This document shows, one piece after another, positions 37,592 to 46,333 of a stretch of DNA of 64,000 nt. This DNA is from Bacteroidales bacterium. Lineage in GTDB: Bacteria; Bacteroidota; Bacteroidia; Bacteroidales; UBA4417. A program made the translations under genes and the position numbers. Positions within the stretch are counted from its first letter, which is position 1. Each line of letters opens with the position of its first letter. The stretch lies in the NCBI GenBank assembly GCA_016707705.1, contig JADJHD010000008.1, positions 1-64,000 of the forward strand, read 5' to 3'. The notes below the pieces were generated by a model that was not told the DNA's origin, did not search any database, and saw nothing but the letters and a program-made list of their open reading frames with translations.

Positions 37592-38152
37592 TTATTCAGC
37601 TGGCATTGCAATAAGAATATCTCTTACTCTCTGTCGTGCCCGCATAAATTGCGTCTTGGAAGTAGATTCAGTTATTTTGAGTATTTCAGCGATTTCGGAA
37701 TGATCATATCCTTCGAGCAGGTAAAGTGAAAAAACGATTCTGGCATTTTCAGGAAGAAGCAACATGGCTTTTTTCACTCTTTCTACTGACAACCTGAGTG
37801 CATCTTCATCAATCCCCTCTTCGTTATCAATTATATGATTCTCCTTTTCAACATCTTCATCAACAAACTCTATTTTTCTTTTTTGCAGGGCATTGATGCA
37901 TTTATTGATTACAATTCTTTTGAGCCAGGCTCCAAAAGTTGATTCGAAGCGAAAAGTTCCTATCCTTGTAAAGGCATCCAGAAAAGCTTCCTGAAGCATA
38001 TCACTGGCCTCATCGGAATCATTCATCATTCGCAGGCACAGGTTGTACATAGCCCTGGAATACGAGTTATATACCTCGTACTGGGCTTTCCGGTCACCAG
38101 CCTGGCAGGCCTCCACCAACTTTCGGTGTATATCGGGAACCTGTGAACTCAA
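37592..38152 (-). CDS. ECF-family RNA polymerase sigma factor
   Basis: The protein has 186 residues. No ATG is available at the start, and the first codon is TTG 38152 (MSSQVPDIHRKLVEACQAGD). Region 2 is YSRAMYNLCLRMMNDSDEAS followed by DMLQEAFLDAFTRIGTF. Region 4 is LLEGYDHSEIAEILKITEST followed by SKTQFMRARQRVRDIL. It heads a three-gene operon (sigma, anti-sigma-like, DUF4097 protein). Its own upstream sequence contains TTGCAAC-N16-TGTC, consistent with autoregulation, and the same motif precedes two neighbouring envelope units. Confidence 0.92.
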   Translation of the reverse strand: MSSQVPDIHRKLVEACQAGDRKAQYEVYNSYSRAMYNLCLRMMNDSDEASDMLQEAFLDAFTRIGTFRFESTFGAWLKRIVINKCINALQKRKIEFVDEDVEKENHIIDNEEGIDEDALRLSVERVKKAMLLLPENARIVFSLYLLEGYDHSEIAEILKITESTSKTQFMRARQRVRDILIAMPAE

Positions 38153-38181
38153 TTCTTTACTTAGGTTGAAACTAAAACAAT

Positions 38182-38208
38182 GACAAGATTATATCAAACA
38201 AGTTGCAA
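38182..38208 (-). promoter_or_regulatory. ECF-type autoregulatory promoter of the sigma operon
   Basis: On the minus strand TTGCAAC (38202-38208) is followed by 16 bases and TGTC (38182-38185). The start of transcription would be near 38173, ~20 bases before TTG 38152. The AAC/GTC elements with this spacing are typical of ECF promoters. Confidence 0.6.
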
Positions 38209-38263
38209 TAATCTGATAAAAATAGAGAATTTTAAGGAAAATAAGTTTTTACGATGCATTAGC

Positions 38264-38294
38264 TTGTGGGATTCAAATAAATATCGCATCTTTG
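38264..38294 (+). promoter_or_regulatory. housekeeping promoter of rpsP
   Basis: TTG at 38264-38266 and CATCTTTG at 38287-38294 (one mismatch to TAnnTTTG) are separated by 20 bases, as expected for the Bacteroidota primary sigma factor. It lies ~93 bases before rpsP and is divergent from the sigma operon. Confidence 0.55.
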
Positions 38295-38387
38295 CACCCA
38301 CTTTTCGAGCACCCCTTAAATTTTATAAAACACTTATTTAAAGGGCAGTTAGAGAAAATATTCATTCACTAATCAAACCATTATTTT

Positions 38388-39134
38388 ATGCCAGCCAAGA
38401 TGAGATTACAGCGCTATGGTAAAAAAGGGCAACCTTATTATCATATCGTGATTGCCGATGGTCGTGCACCACGTGACGGACGTTTTACTGAGAAAATTGG
38501 CACTTACAACCCAATCACCCGTCCTGCAGACATCAAACTCGACTTTGACCGTGCCCTTTATTGGGTAAGAACCGGTGCAGAACCTACTGAAACCGTTGAA
38601 GCAATCCTTAAGTACACAGGTGTAGCTTACATGCACCATCTTCTTAAGGGAGTTGCCAAGGGTGCCATGACAGAAGAGATGGCTAAAGCCAAATTTGATG
38701 CATGGAAAGCAGAAAAGGATGCCAAGATTGAAGGAGCCAGGAAGGATTTACAGTTGAAAGGCAAGACTGCTGACAAGAAGAAACTGGAAGCTGAAATCAA
38801 GGTTAATGAAGTAAAAGCCAACGAATTAGCTAAAAAGCGCGCAGCAGCTGCTGGCCTTGATGCTAAAGCACAGGCTGAATTAGCCGCAGAAGTTGCAGAA
38901 GTAGAAGCAGTAGCTGAAGTTGCTGCTCCTGAAGTTGCAGAAGAAGTTGTTGCAGAAGTTGCTCCTGAGGTTGTTGCTGAAGTTGCTCCTGAGGTTGTTG
39001 CTGAAGTTGCTCCTGAAGCTGTTGCTGAAGTTGTTGCTGAAGTTGTTGCTGAAGAAGCTCCTGAAGTTGTAGCTGAGGCTGCTCCTGAAGCTGCTGAAGA
39101 AGCTGCTCCTGAGGCAACTGAAGAACAAGCTTAA
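38388..39134 (+). CDS. rpsP: 30S ribosomal protein S16 with extended tail
   Basis: The protein has 248 residues, about three times the E. coli S16 length. Residues 1-80 are the S16 fold (MRLQRYGKKGQPYYHIVIAD, DGRFTEKIGTYNP). Residues ~85-165 are a Lys/Ala/Glu-rich helical extension that Bacteroidota S16 proteins commonly have. Residues ~166-248 are an Ala-Glu-Val-Pro low-complexity acidic tail with VAPEVVAE octapeptides encoded by 24-bp DNA repeats. It is a small-subunit assembly protein; the tail probably projects from the ribosome surface or is processed. rimM follows after 10 bases. Confidence 0.95.
   Translation: MPAKMRLQRYGKKGQPYYHIVIADGRAPRDGRFTEKIGTYNPITRPADIKLDFDRALYWVRTGAEPTETVEAILKYTGVAYMHHLLKGVAKGAMTEEMAKAKFDAWKAEKDAKIEGARKDLQLKGKTADKKKLEAEIKVNEVKANELAKKRAAAAGLDAKAQAELAAEVAEVEAVAEVAAPEVAEEVVAEVAPEVVAEVAPEVVAEVAPEAVAEVVAEVVAEEAPEVVAEAAPEAAEEAAPEATEEQA
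38955..39026 (+). repeat. 24-bp coding repeats in rpsP tail
   Basis: Three consecutive 24-base units encode E-VAPEVVA-type octapeptides; the first two are identical, and the third changes two bases. The surrounding tail consists of looser GAAGTTGTTGCT words, so the whole 38880-39125 stretch looks expanded by slippage. Confidence 0.85.
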
Positions 39135-39144
39135 TCTGTTTTTC

Positions 39145-39663
39145 ATGAACCCGGATGGTTTTTTCCTTGTCGGGAAAGTTCATAAAACCTTTGGAACCTC
39201 CGGTGAATTGCTTCTGATTCTTGAATCAGACCATCTATTGAAACTAAAGAAAAAGGAACCAGTGTTTCTCCTGTTACAAGGAAAACCGGTTCCTTTTTTC
39301 ATTCAGGAAATTCGTCCAAAAGCCAAAAATCAAGCGCTGGCTAAATTCATGGATACTGAAGCCTTGCAGGAATCAATTTCTCTGCTGAATGCAGAGATTT
39401 TCCTGCCAAATTCCAGGAAACCCAAATCCAGAAAATCAGCAATGCTTGAATATGACCTGAGCGGTTTCAGCGTTATAGATGAAACATTTGGAGAACTGGG
39501 AATAGTTGAAGGAATCATTGAACTCCCAATGCAGGAGTTACTGGAAATCAATTACAACGGCAAACAGATACTGGTCCCGATTGTTGAAGGAATAATCCTT
39601 GGCATTGATGCCCGCAGAAAAACCATAAATACTGAAATTCCTGAAGGGTTGCTTGAGCTCTGA
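39145..39663 (+). CDS. rimM: ribosome maturation factor RimM
   Basis: The protein has 172 residues, the normal RimM size. The N-terminal domain starts GFFLVGKVHKTFGTSGELLL, and the PRC-barrel part contains ELGIVEGIIELPMQELLEI and a closing GKQILVPIVEGIILGID. It helps 16S rRNA processing and 30S assembly by binding S19. It follows rpsP after 10 bases as in many bacteria, but trmD and rplS, often next, are not present here. Confidence 0.93.
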   Translation: MNPDGFFLVGKVHKTFGTSGELLLILESDHLLKLKKKEPVFLLLQGKPVPFFIQEIRPKAKNQALAKFMDTEALQESISLLNAEIFLPNSRKPKSRKSAMLEYDLSGFSVIDETFGELGIVEGIIELPMQELLEINYNGKQILVPIVEGIILGIDARRKTINTEIPEGLLEL

Positions 39664-39720
39664 GTTGTTTCCGGAGTAAAAGTATACCTGTAATACTACC
39701 ATTGTTTACCTTCGTTGACA

Positions 39721-40422
39721 ATGTTCCATTTTAAGCAATTCAGCCTGTCAGATGAAATATCCGCCATGAAAATCGGGACGGATGCTGTATTGCTTGGCGC
39801 TTGGGTGAATTGCGCCAATGCTCAGACTATTCTTGACATCGGTACCGGAACCGGAATTCTGGCGCTTATGATGGCACAGAGAACCAATGCTCGGATTAAT
39901 GCGGTTGAAATCAGCGAACAAGCTGCCAATGAAGCAAAAAAAAACGCAGAACTAAGTCCCTGGAAAAACCGGGTAGAAATTATTCAGATAGCATTTCAGC
40001 AATATTCAGATTCCAGCAATAAAAAGTTTGATCTGATAATCTCAAATCCCCCCTTCTTCAGCAATTCTTTGAAATCACCTGATCCCCTACGAACGGTTTC
40101 CAGGCATGATGAAATGTTGCCATTTAATGAACTGGTTATTGGAGCAGTCAAAATCCTCAATCATCATGGACAGCTCAACCTGATCCTACCTTCTGAAAAT
40201 CTGGAATCAAGAATCAAATCAGCAGCAGCATCTGGTTTATTTCCCTGGAGAATTTGCTCCGTAATCTCAAGAGATGGCAAACCAGCCGTGCGAAGCATGA
40301 TTGAATTCAGACTATTCCAGCCAGATACCATTTTACAGGAAAGCATCACTATCCGCAACCGGGATGGATTCTATACTGAAGAGTACAAGAAGCTTACCTG
40401 TGATTTCTATCTTGGATTATAA
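39721..40422 (+). CDS. TrmN6-like tRNA1(Val) A37 N6-methyltransferase
   Basis: The protein has 233 residues from ATG 39721. The SAM-binding motif I is LDIGTGTGILALMMAQ, the acidic motif is INAVEISEQAA, and the N6-adenine catalytic tetrad is in LIISNPPFFSNS (NPPF). The opening FHFKQFSLSDEISAMKIGTD is characteristic of the TrmN6/YfiC group. It probably methylates A37 of tRNA1(Val), as YfiC does in E. coli; the close match in motifs supports this, but related RNA/protein methyltransferases share them. Confidence 0.85.
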   Translation: MFHFKQFSLSDEISAMKIGTDAVLLGAWVNCANAQTILDIGTGTGILALMMAQRTNARINAVEISEQAANEAKKNAELSPWKNRVEIIQIAFQQYSDSSNKKFDLIISNPPFFSNSLKSPDPLRTVSRHDEMLPFNELVIGAVKILNHHGQLNLILPSENLESRIKSAAASGLFPWRICSVISRDGKPAVRSMIEFRLFQPDTILQESITIRNRDGFYTEEYKKLTCDFYLGL

Positions 40423-40542
40423 AGCAGGTATTTTCTGGACTAAGATATCACCCATCACTACTTCTGTTAGTTTTAGAGGATTTCGCGTCGTGAAGTATCG
40501 CATTTATCATTATTTTCGAACTTGATTTTAGTTATTTCTTTT

Positions 40543-40884
40543 ATGGCACAACTATACAGGCTTACCTTACTCTTACTGATAATCTTGCCCTTTCAGGGGT
40601 ATTCCCAAAAGGTATACAGCTGCAACAACCGGCATGACGCCAATTTAATTGTATACGTTGTTGAAAACCAATACGATGCCGATTTATTGGTCTATAAGGT
40701 CGATAATGCATATGATGCAGATGGCAACAAGGGATTATGGTATTTTTGTTCAAATTCGTATGATGCCACAAAGAAAATCTGGTTCGCCGAAAACCGCTAC
40801 GATGCCAACCTCCTGATTTACTTTGTAAAAAACCGGTATGATGCAGGCTGGAAAAACAAGGAGAAGATACATCTGCTTTATTGA
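40543..40884 (+). CDS. secreted septoil-knot (DUF6150-like) protein
   Basis: The protein has 113 residues from ATG 40543 with a signal peptide ending LPFQGYSQ. The mature part is almost wholly made of ~15-residue repeats with the recurring word YDA: NRHDANLIVYVVENQ, YDADLLVYKVDNA, YDADGNKGLWYFCSNS, YDATKKIWFAENR, YDANLLIYFVKNR and YDAGW. This matches the pattern I associate with DUF6150 / 7(1) septoil knot proteins, a knotted beta-fold of about this length. The role is unknown. It is the first of several secreted or lipid-anchored genes on this strand. Confidence 0.75.
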   Translation: MAQLYRLTLLLLIILPFQGYSQKVYSCNNRHDANLIVYVVENQYDADLLVYKVDNAYDADGNKGLWYFCSNSYDATKKIWFAENRYDANLLIYFVKNRYDAGWKNKEKIHLLY

Positions 40885-40937
40885 AGCCTGATTTTATTCT
40901 CCTTTAGAATTTACATTCCATTCATAAATAACCTCTT

Positions 40938-41707
40938 ATGAAATCTCGCCTATTTCTTTTTGGCTTAGTTGCAATCCTGCTTATTTCCTGCGGGAAAAGC
41001 AGCATGAAGCATCGTCCCATTAAACTTGCACTTTCCTCAGCCACTGATAATTACATCAACTGGATTCACAGAATAGACAGCACGGTTGTCATCTATGATC
41101 TGAAGAACCTCAAGCCTGATTCAGCAATCAGTATTTTGAAGAAATGTGACGGCTTGCTGCTTACCGGTGGAGAGGATGTATTTCCGGGGTTTTACGGCCA
41201 AATTTCCGATACTGCCAGATGTGAAACCAATATTGTAAGGGATTCACTTGAGTTTTATCTAATCACCAAAGCTGAAAAGCTTAAGTTACCAATACTGGGG
41301 ATATGCCGTGGGTTGCAGATCATGAATGTAGCACATGGAGGCAAGCTAATTATAGATATAAAGATTTTCCCGGCAATGTTAATCACAGGCTTGAAGATTA
41401 CACAAAAGCCTTCCATAGAGTCAACATTGCAAAGGAAACTTTGTTAAATCAGGTGTGCAGTTCTGATACCGGTTGGGTAACCACTAATCACCATCAGGGA
41501 ATTGCAAGTCTGGGTGAAAACATCAGAATTTCTGCCAGATCCCAGGATTTATTACCTGAAGCCATTGAATGGTCCGACCCTGATAAGAAAGGCTATTTTA
41601 TGGCTGTACAATGGCATCCGGAACGCATGCCGAAGGACAATCCTCTTTCTGACCCAATTGGCCGGGCATTTCTTCAGGCATGCATCATTTATAGTGTCAT
41701 CAAATAA
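40938..41707 (+). pseudogene. class I amidotransferase (peptidase C26) lipoprotein, frameshifted
   Basis: The first 140 or so codons (from 40938) encode a lipoprotein signal (LLISCGKSS, Cys18) and the N-terminal part of a gamma-glutamyl-GABA-hydrolase/PuuD-like class I glutamine amidotransferase: GLLLTGGEDVFPGFYG and the nucleophile elbow LPILGICRGLQIMNVAHGG. The C-terminal part (TNHHQGIASLGENIRI, then YFMAVQWHPERMP with the catalytic His/Glu) is in another frame that reaches 41707. The two frames join near 41360-41363 at ATAAAGATTTT; adding one A to the AAA run restores DIKDFPGNVNH across the joint. The product would act in the periplasm, which is unusual for this family but known in Bacteroidota. 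Either a real single-base loss or a sequence error. Confidence 0.8.
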
Positions 41708-41716
41708 AATCCAATT

Positions 41717-42754
41717 ATGAAAAAACTGTTCTTTCTTGCTGTTTTACTTGCCCTGCTTATCTATTCACCACTATGGGCAAAAACTCCATTCAAGGTTCTC
41801 TTTGTCAATGATAATTCTGTTTTCCAATCGAATACAGATACCGTTTTATATGCGCTAACTCAGGCTGGTGCCACCTATGATATATTTGATGCACGCGACA
41901 GTCTGCGCTCACCTTCCATTCTGGAACTCACTGCCTATGACCTGGTAATCTGGTATTGCTCAACTGATGGGGTTGGCAATTATCTGTGGGATGGAACTGA
42001 TTCGGACAATACATCATTAATGGCTTACCTCGAGGGTGGTGGAAAATTATGGTTGATGGGAAATGACTTTATGTATGACCGTTATTCAACTCCGCATACC
42101 TTTATGGAAGGCGACTTTGCCTATGATTATCTGGGTATCTGGGAATATTCTGCTCAATCCTATGGCGACGACGGTAATCTTGGCGTAGAGGAATTGGATC
42201 TGGCAATTGATGGGTTCAGCAGTGTTTCAACAATAAGATGGGTATTCCCCACTGCCTGGTGGATTGACGCATGTTCTCCCACATTAACAGCAGCCTCACT
42301 CTACGAAATGGGGCCGGATACCTATAGCCTGGCCGGTTTTAGCTCTGCAATCTGGTATCCTCATCCAAATCATCCTGCTTTAACCTTCTTCTTTGATCCT
42401 GCGCTTATTGACACCTATGCAAACAGGCTGCAACTGTTCAGGGATATGCTTGTACACTTCCAGTTATATGCCGGAGTAAAGCCTGTTGATCAAGCACAGC
42501 AGTTGCTGCATGTGTATCCTAACCCGGGAAATCAGTTTGTGAATATTGATATTCCAGTTTCCATGCAAAAGAGTATTTGCGAAGTCAGGTTAACTGATGC
42601 AAGTGGCAGAATTATTCTATCAAATGAATCGGCTGCAGGAGAAAAGAGCATCAGAATTGAAACCGGAATATTGGAAGCAGGTGTCTATATCCTGAATCTT
42701 AAATCGGAACAAGGAAATGAAAATCTTGCTTGCAGGCTGTTTATCAGCAAGTAA
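41717..42754 (+). CDS. T9SS type A secreted protein
   Basis: The protein has 345 residues. The signal peptide is FLAVLLALLIYSPLWAKT. The middle domain starts FKVLFVNDNSVFQSNTDTVL and has the look of a flavodoxin/GATase-like alpha-beta fold (YDLVIWYCSTDG, GGKLWLMGNDFMYD), without catalytic residues I can name. The C-terminus, from VYPNPGNQFVNIDIP, is a type A T9SS sorting domain. It starts 9 bases after the amidotransferase frame, so the two are probably co-transcribed. Confidence 0.8.
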   Translation: MKKLFFLAVLLALLIYSPLWAKTPFKVLFVNDNSVFQSNTDTVLYALTQAGATYDIFDARDSLRSPSILELTAYDLVIWYCSTDGVGNYLWDGTDSDNTSLMAYLEGGGKLWLMGNDFMYDRYSTPHTFMEGDFAYDYLGIWEYSAQSYGDDGNLGVEELDLAIDGFSSVSTIRWVFPTAWWIDACSPTLTAASLYEMGPDTYSLAGFSSAIWYPHPNHPALTFFFDPALIDTYANRLQLFRDMLVHFQLYAGVKPVDQAQQLLHVYPNPGNQFVNIDIPVSMQKSICEVRLTDASGRIILSNESAAGEKSIRIETGILEAGVYILNLKSEQGNENLACRLFISK

Positions 42755-42821
42755 ATTCAATTGAAGGCAAGCTACCTGAATACCGTTCTCGGCAAAGGTT
42801 AAGACAGAACAATCAGTTTAT

Positions 42822-43334
42822 TCAAACCCGGGTCATTCTTCTGATCAGGGTTGAGTATGCTCCATAATCACGTTGCAATTCCTCAAAACTGGCAAGTTCA
42901 AAGTCAGAAAAATCAAATCCGGGACTCACGGTACAACCCAGAAATGCGAAGGAATCAGGAATGGATACCTCAGCTGCAAACCAGCAGCCAAAAGGCACAA
43001 CGGCCTGAAAAACATGTCCGGCTTCAGGATTGTCGCCCAGCATGATTAATTCCTGTTTACCATCCTTCAAAATATAAAGCTTGACCGGGCTGCCAAGATA
43101 AAAATGCCAGATTTCATCTTGCCGAATGCGATGGAAGGCTGAAAAGTCATAATCCTTCAGCAGGTAATAAATGGAGGTTGAAAAGCTATGGTCAGACTGA
43201 AAACGCCCGGGTAAATCCTGCTGCCTTATAATTTCATCGGAACGATAGATTTCCTTGTACCATCCACCTTCAGGATGAGGCAGCAGTTCGAATTTCTCGA
43301 CCAGAAAACTGACTTTATCTCCGCTGTATGTCAT
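42822..43334 (-). CDS. DUF985 cupin-family protein
   Basis: The protein has 170 residues from ATG 43334; this start overlaps the end of the upstream barrel gene by 20 bases, so the two are coupled. The diagnostic start FELLPHPEGGWYKEIYRSD and the cupin metal region FHRIRQDEIWHFYLGSPV are those of the DUF985 RmlC-like family. The C-terminal strand motif AAEVSIPDSFAFLGCTVSPG follows. The substrate is unknown. Confidence 0.88.
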   Translation of the reverse strand: MTYSGDKVSFLVEKFELLPHPEGGWYKEIYRSDEIIRQQDLPGRFQSDHSFSTSIYYLLKDYDFSAFHRIRQDEIWHFYLGSPVKLYILKDGKQELIMLGDNPEAGHVFQAVVPFGCWFAAEVSIPDSFAFLGCTVSPGFDFSDFELASFEELQRDYGAYSTLIRRMTRV

Positions 43335-43992
43335 CCTTTTTTTGTTTATCGGCAGGGCTTTCATTAATGGTATAGATGAGCCGAATTGACCAGAGGTTAT
43401 TATAAAAATCCCGGGTATTGGGAGCTCCACTCATGGAATCTATTATCCGTCTGGTTGCAAGTTTCTGCAATGAATAGGAATATCTTGCATTGATTTTCAG
43501 ATTTTTATAGAGCCTGAAGCGAAAATCACCAAAAATCTGGAAGTCATTTCTTGAAAAGGGGCCATTGAGAATAGTAACAGAATCGACTTTATAACCATTT
43601 CTCCACTCATCAACGAAAACCAATCTTCCCCAGGAAACTCCGGCTCCGGCTGTCATGAATTTCCGGTCAGTGTAGCAAAGCATCAAAGGAACTTCTGCGT
43701 AGTTTAAACGAAGTCTGTATGAACCGTCAAGCGAGTCGTTGAACTGAGGTTTTAACTTGCTCCCCTTCTGATTGTAAAGAGTTTCGAAACTCAAAGACCA
43801 ATTCTTGTAGATAGGTAATTCTACTCCCAGTCCGCCATTAAATCCAAGTTTTCTGAAACCGGCTGTTTCATCACCATCAACCTGACTTTTGTTGAAGCCC
43901 GCAATAATCTCAGCTTTGAATGCTTGTGCCTGAACAGCTGCACTCGTAATGAGAAAGCTCAGAATTAATATGCCTTTAATCAGTCTATTCAT
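43315..43992 (-). CDS. PorT-like outer-membrane barrel
   Basis: The protein has 225 residues. The signal peptide ends SAAVQAQ. The mature part opens FKAEIIAGFNKSQVDGDETA, followed by GFNGGLGVELPIYKNWSLSF and further alternating strands, the pattern of PorT/PF13568 outer-membrane beta-barrels. The last ~20 residues are charged (ESPADKQKKDDIQRR) rather than ending on an aromatic residue, and their coding region overlaps the DUF985 gene. Confidence 0.8.
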   Translation of the reverse strand: MNRLIKGILILSFLITSAAVQAQAFKAEIIAGFNKSQVDGDETAGFRKLGFNGGLGVELPIYKNWSLSFETLYNQKGSKLKPQFNDSLDGSYRLRLNYAEVPLMLCYTDRKFMTAGAGVSWGRLVFVDEWRNGYKVDSVTILNGPFSRNDFQIFGDFRFRLYKNLKINARYSYSLQKLATRRIIDSMSGAPNTRDFYNNLWSIRLIYTINESPADKQKKDDIQRR

Positions 43993-44073
43993 AGCAAAGT
44001 ATTCGGTATTCCCAATTATTCTAACTAAACGGATAGGTTAAATTTCTATTTCAATTCTCAGCACAAAAATTGA

Positions 44074-46212
44074 CTAAACTCCTGTATTTTTCATCGAAAG
44101 TTGAATTCTTTTGCGTTCCTTATCCACTTCCAGCACCCGAACCATCACTTTCTGGTTCAGTTTCACCACCTGATTTGGATCCTTAACGAATTTGTCGGCA
44201 AGCTGGCTTACATGCACCAGACCATCCTGATGAACGCCGATATCAACAAAAGCCCCAAAATTGGTAATATTTGTAACAATTCCAGGGAGAATCATACCGG
44301 GAATCACATCATCCATGGAATTCACATTTTTGTCGAATTCGAAGAATTCAAATTTTTCCCTTGGATCGAGGCCGGGTTTGGCGAGTTCCTGCATAATATC
44401 AGTCAGAGTAGGCATCCCAATACTGTTGGTAACGAACTCAGCAAGATTTATTTTCTTCCTGAGTTCATCGGATTGCATCAGGTCAGCAACTGAGCAGCCA
44501 AGATTTTTAGCCATTTTCACTACAACCGGATAACTTTCAGGGTGCACTGAACTGCGATCCAGCGGATTTTGAGATTCACGGATCCGGAGGAAACCGGCAG
44601 CCTGCTCGAAAGCTTTTTCACCAAGGCGGGGGACTTTCTTCAATTGCTCCCTGTTTTCGAATTTTCCATTTTTATCCCGGAAATCAACGATTCTGGCAGC
44701 AAGAACAGGTCCCACACCGGAAACATAGGTAAGAAGCTGCTTGCTGGCAGTATTGAGCTCTACTCCTACCTTATTCACACAGCTAACTACAACATCCTCG
44801 AGACTTTTTTGAAGCATTGGCTGGCTCACGTCATGCTGATATTGACCTACTCCAATGGATTTGGGATCTATCTTTACAAGTTCCGAGAGAGGATCCATCA
44901 GTCTTCTGCCAATGGAAACAGCACCGCGAACAGTCACATCATAATCGGGAAACTCCTCCCTGGCAACATCGCTGGCTGAATAGATGGAAGCACCGCTTTC
45001 ATTTACCATCAAAGCAACTAAACTGGTATCGAAAGGAATCCTCTTAATGAAGTTTTCTGTTTCACGTCCTGCAGTTCCGTTACCAATTGCGATGGCTTCA
45101 ATCTTATAGGCCTTTACCAGGTTTTGAATCTTCGCAGATGCCTTATTCACTTCGTTTTGTGGGGGATGAGGATAAATGGTTTCATTATGAACCAATCGTC
45201 CCTGACGGTCAAGGATTGCAATTTTACAGCCGGTTCTGAAGCCGGGATCCAGGGCAAGCACGTTTTTTTGTCCGAGTGGAGATGCAAGCAGGAGTTGCCT
45301 TAGATTTTCAGCAAACACCCTGATAGCCTCCTTGTCAGCCCTTTCCTTGGCGATTGCACGGAATTCAGTTTCCATTGAGGGCTGAAGGAGTCGTTTGTAT
45401 GAATCCTTTACAGCTTCCTTTACCTGACCAGAACAATCATTGCTTCCCCTGACAAAAATGCGGTCAAGGATTTCCAGAGCTTCCTCTTGCGAAGGCTCAA
45501 CAGAAACCTTGAGGTATCCTTCATTTTCACCCCTGAGCATTGCCAGAAGTCTGTGTGAAGGAGCTTTCATCAGGTTTTCCTGCCAGTCGTAGTACGCTTC
45601 GTATTTGATGCCCTCCAGTTCTTTACCCTTTACAGGCTTGGAGTATATTTCTGAAGTACGGTTAAACAGCTGGCGGACCCTTTCGCGGCCGTTCTTGCTT
45701 TCATTAACCCATTCGGCAATGATATCACGGGCACCTGCTAATGCATCTTCAGCATTGGCAACATCTTTTGAAGGATCGACAAAGGACTGGGCTTTTTGCC
45801 AGGGATCTATCATCTGCTGAGCCATCACTATTTTGGCAAGAGGTTCAAGGCCTTTTTCTCGTGCGATGGTAGCTCTGGTACGACGTTTTGGCCTGTACGG
45901 GAGATAGATATCCTCCAGTTCACTCATGGTTTCAGCGGCCAGAATTTGCTTTTCCAGTTCAGGAGTAAGCTTTTCCTGCTCACGAATTGATTCAAGGATG
46001 GCTTCCCTCCTCTTTTCGAGTTCAACAAGCCGTTCATAACGATCGCGAATAGCTGAAATCTGAACTTCATCCAGACTGCCGGTCATTTCCTTTCTATACC
46101 TGGCAATAAACGGGACTGTTCCACCATCTTTAAGGAGGGTAATTGTATTTAACACCTGGAATTCCCTGACTCCAAGCTCATTAGCAATTATGCTGACAAA
46201 TTTTTGATCCAT
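44074..46212 (-). CDS. tex: Tex family RNA-binding transcription accessory protein
   Basis: The protein has 712 residues, close to the usual 720-780. The N-terminal helical domain opens with VSIIANELGVREFQVLNTI and TVPFIARYRKE. A YqgF-like RNase H fold follows (LALDPGFRTGCKIAILD), then helix-hairpin-helix motifs (TYVSGVGPVLAARIVDFRD, KKVPRLGEKAFEQAAGFLRI). A C-terminal S1 domain is clear (GIVTNITNFGAFVDIGVHQD). Tex proteins bind nucleic acid and affect transcription and stress survival. It is a single minus-strand gene. Confidence 0.95.
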   Translation of the reverse strand: MDQKFVSIIANELGVREFQVLNTITLLKDGGTVPFIARYRKEMTGSLDEVQISAIRDRYERLVELEKRREAILESIREQEKLTPELEKQILAAETMSELEDIYLPYRPKRRTRATIAREKGLEPLAKIVMAQQMIDPWQKAQSFVDPSKDVANAEDALAGARDIIAEWVNESKNGRERVRQLFNRTSEIYSKPVKGKELEGIKYEAYYDWQENLMKAPSHRLLAMLRGENEGYLKVSVEPSQEEALEILDRIFVRGSNDCSGQVKEAVKDSYKRLLQPSMETEFRAIAKERADKEAIRVFAENLRQLLLASPLGQKNVLALDPGFRTGCKIAILDRQGRLVHNETIYPHPPQNEVNKASAKIQNLVKAYKIEAIAIGNGTAGRETENFIKRIPFDTSLVALMVNESGASIYSASDVAREEFPDYDVTVRGAVSIGRRLMDPLSELVKIDPKSIGVGQYQHDVSQPMLQKSLEDVVVSCVNKVGVELNTASKQLLTYVSGVGPVLAARIVDFRDKNGKFENREQLKKVPRLGEKAFEQAAGFLRIRESQNPLDRSSVHPESYPVVVKMAKNLGCSVADLMQSDELRKKINLAEFVTNSIGMPTLTDIMQELAKPGLDPREKFEFFEFDKNVNSMDDVIPGMILPGIVTNITNFGAFVDIGVHQDGLVHVSQLADKFVKDPNQVVKLNQKVMVRVLEVDKERKRIQLSMKNTGV

Positions 46213-46333
46213 AGGTCCTGTTACCTGCTGCTATTATTCCTGCAGGATATTTTATGTAAAAATAGTTCGGAAATCAATGCAGTAAAAACATTGGTGGAAA
46301 ATCAACAGCTAGAATCAGGAAAACCTGGATAGA

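Noticed and set aside
38863..39183. Gln/Leu-rich minus-strand frame opposite the rpsP tail
   Set aside because: It is the complement of the GAAGTTGCT repeats in rpsP, so its apparent pattern is a shadow.
41355..41370. Programmed ribosomal frameshift in the amidotransferase
   Set aside because: There is no recognisable slippery heptamer or following structure, and other genes in the window show breaks of different direction, which favours indels or decay.
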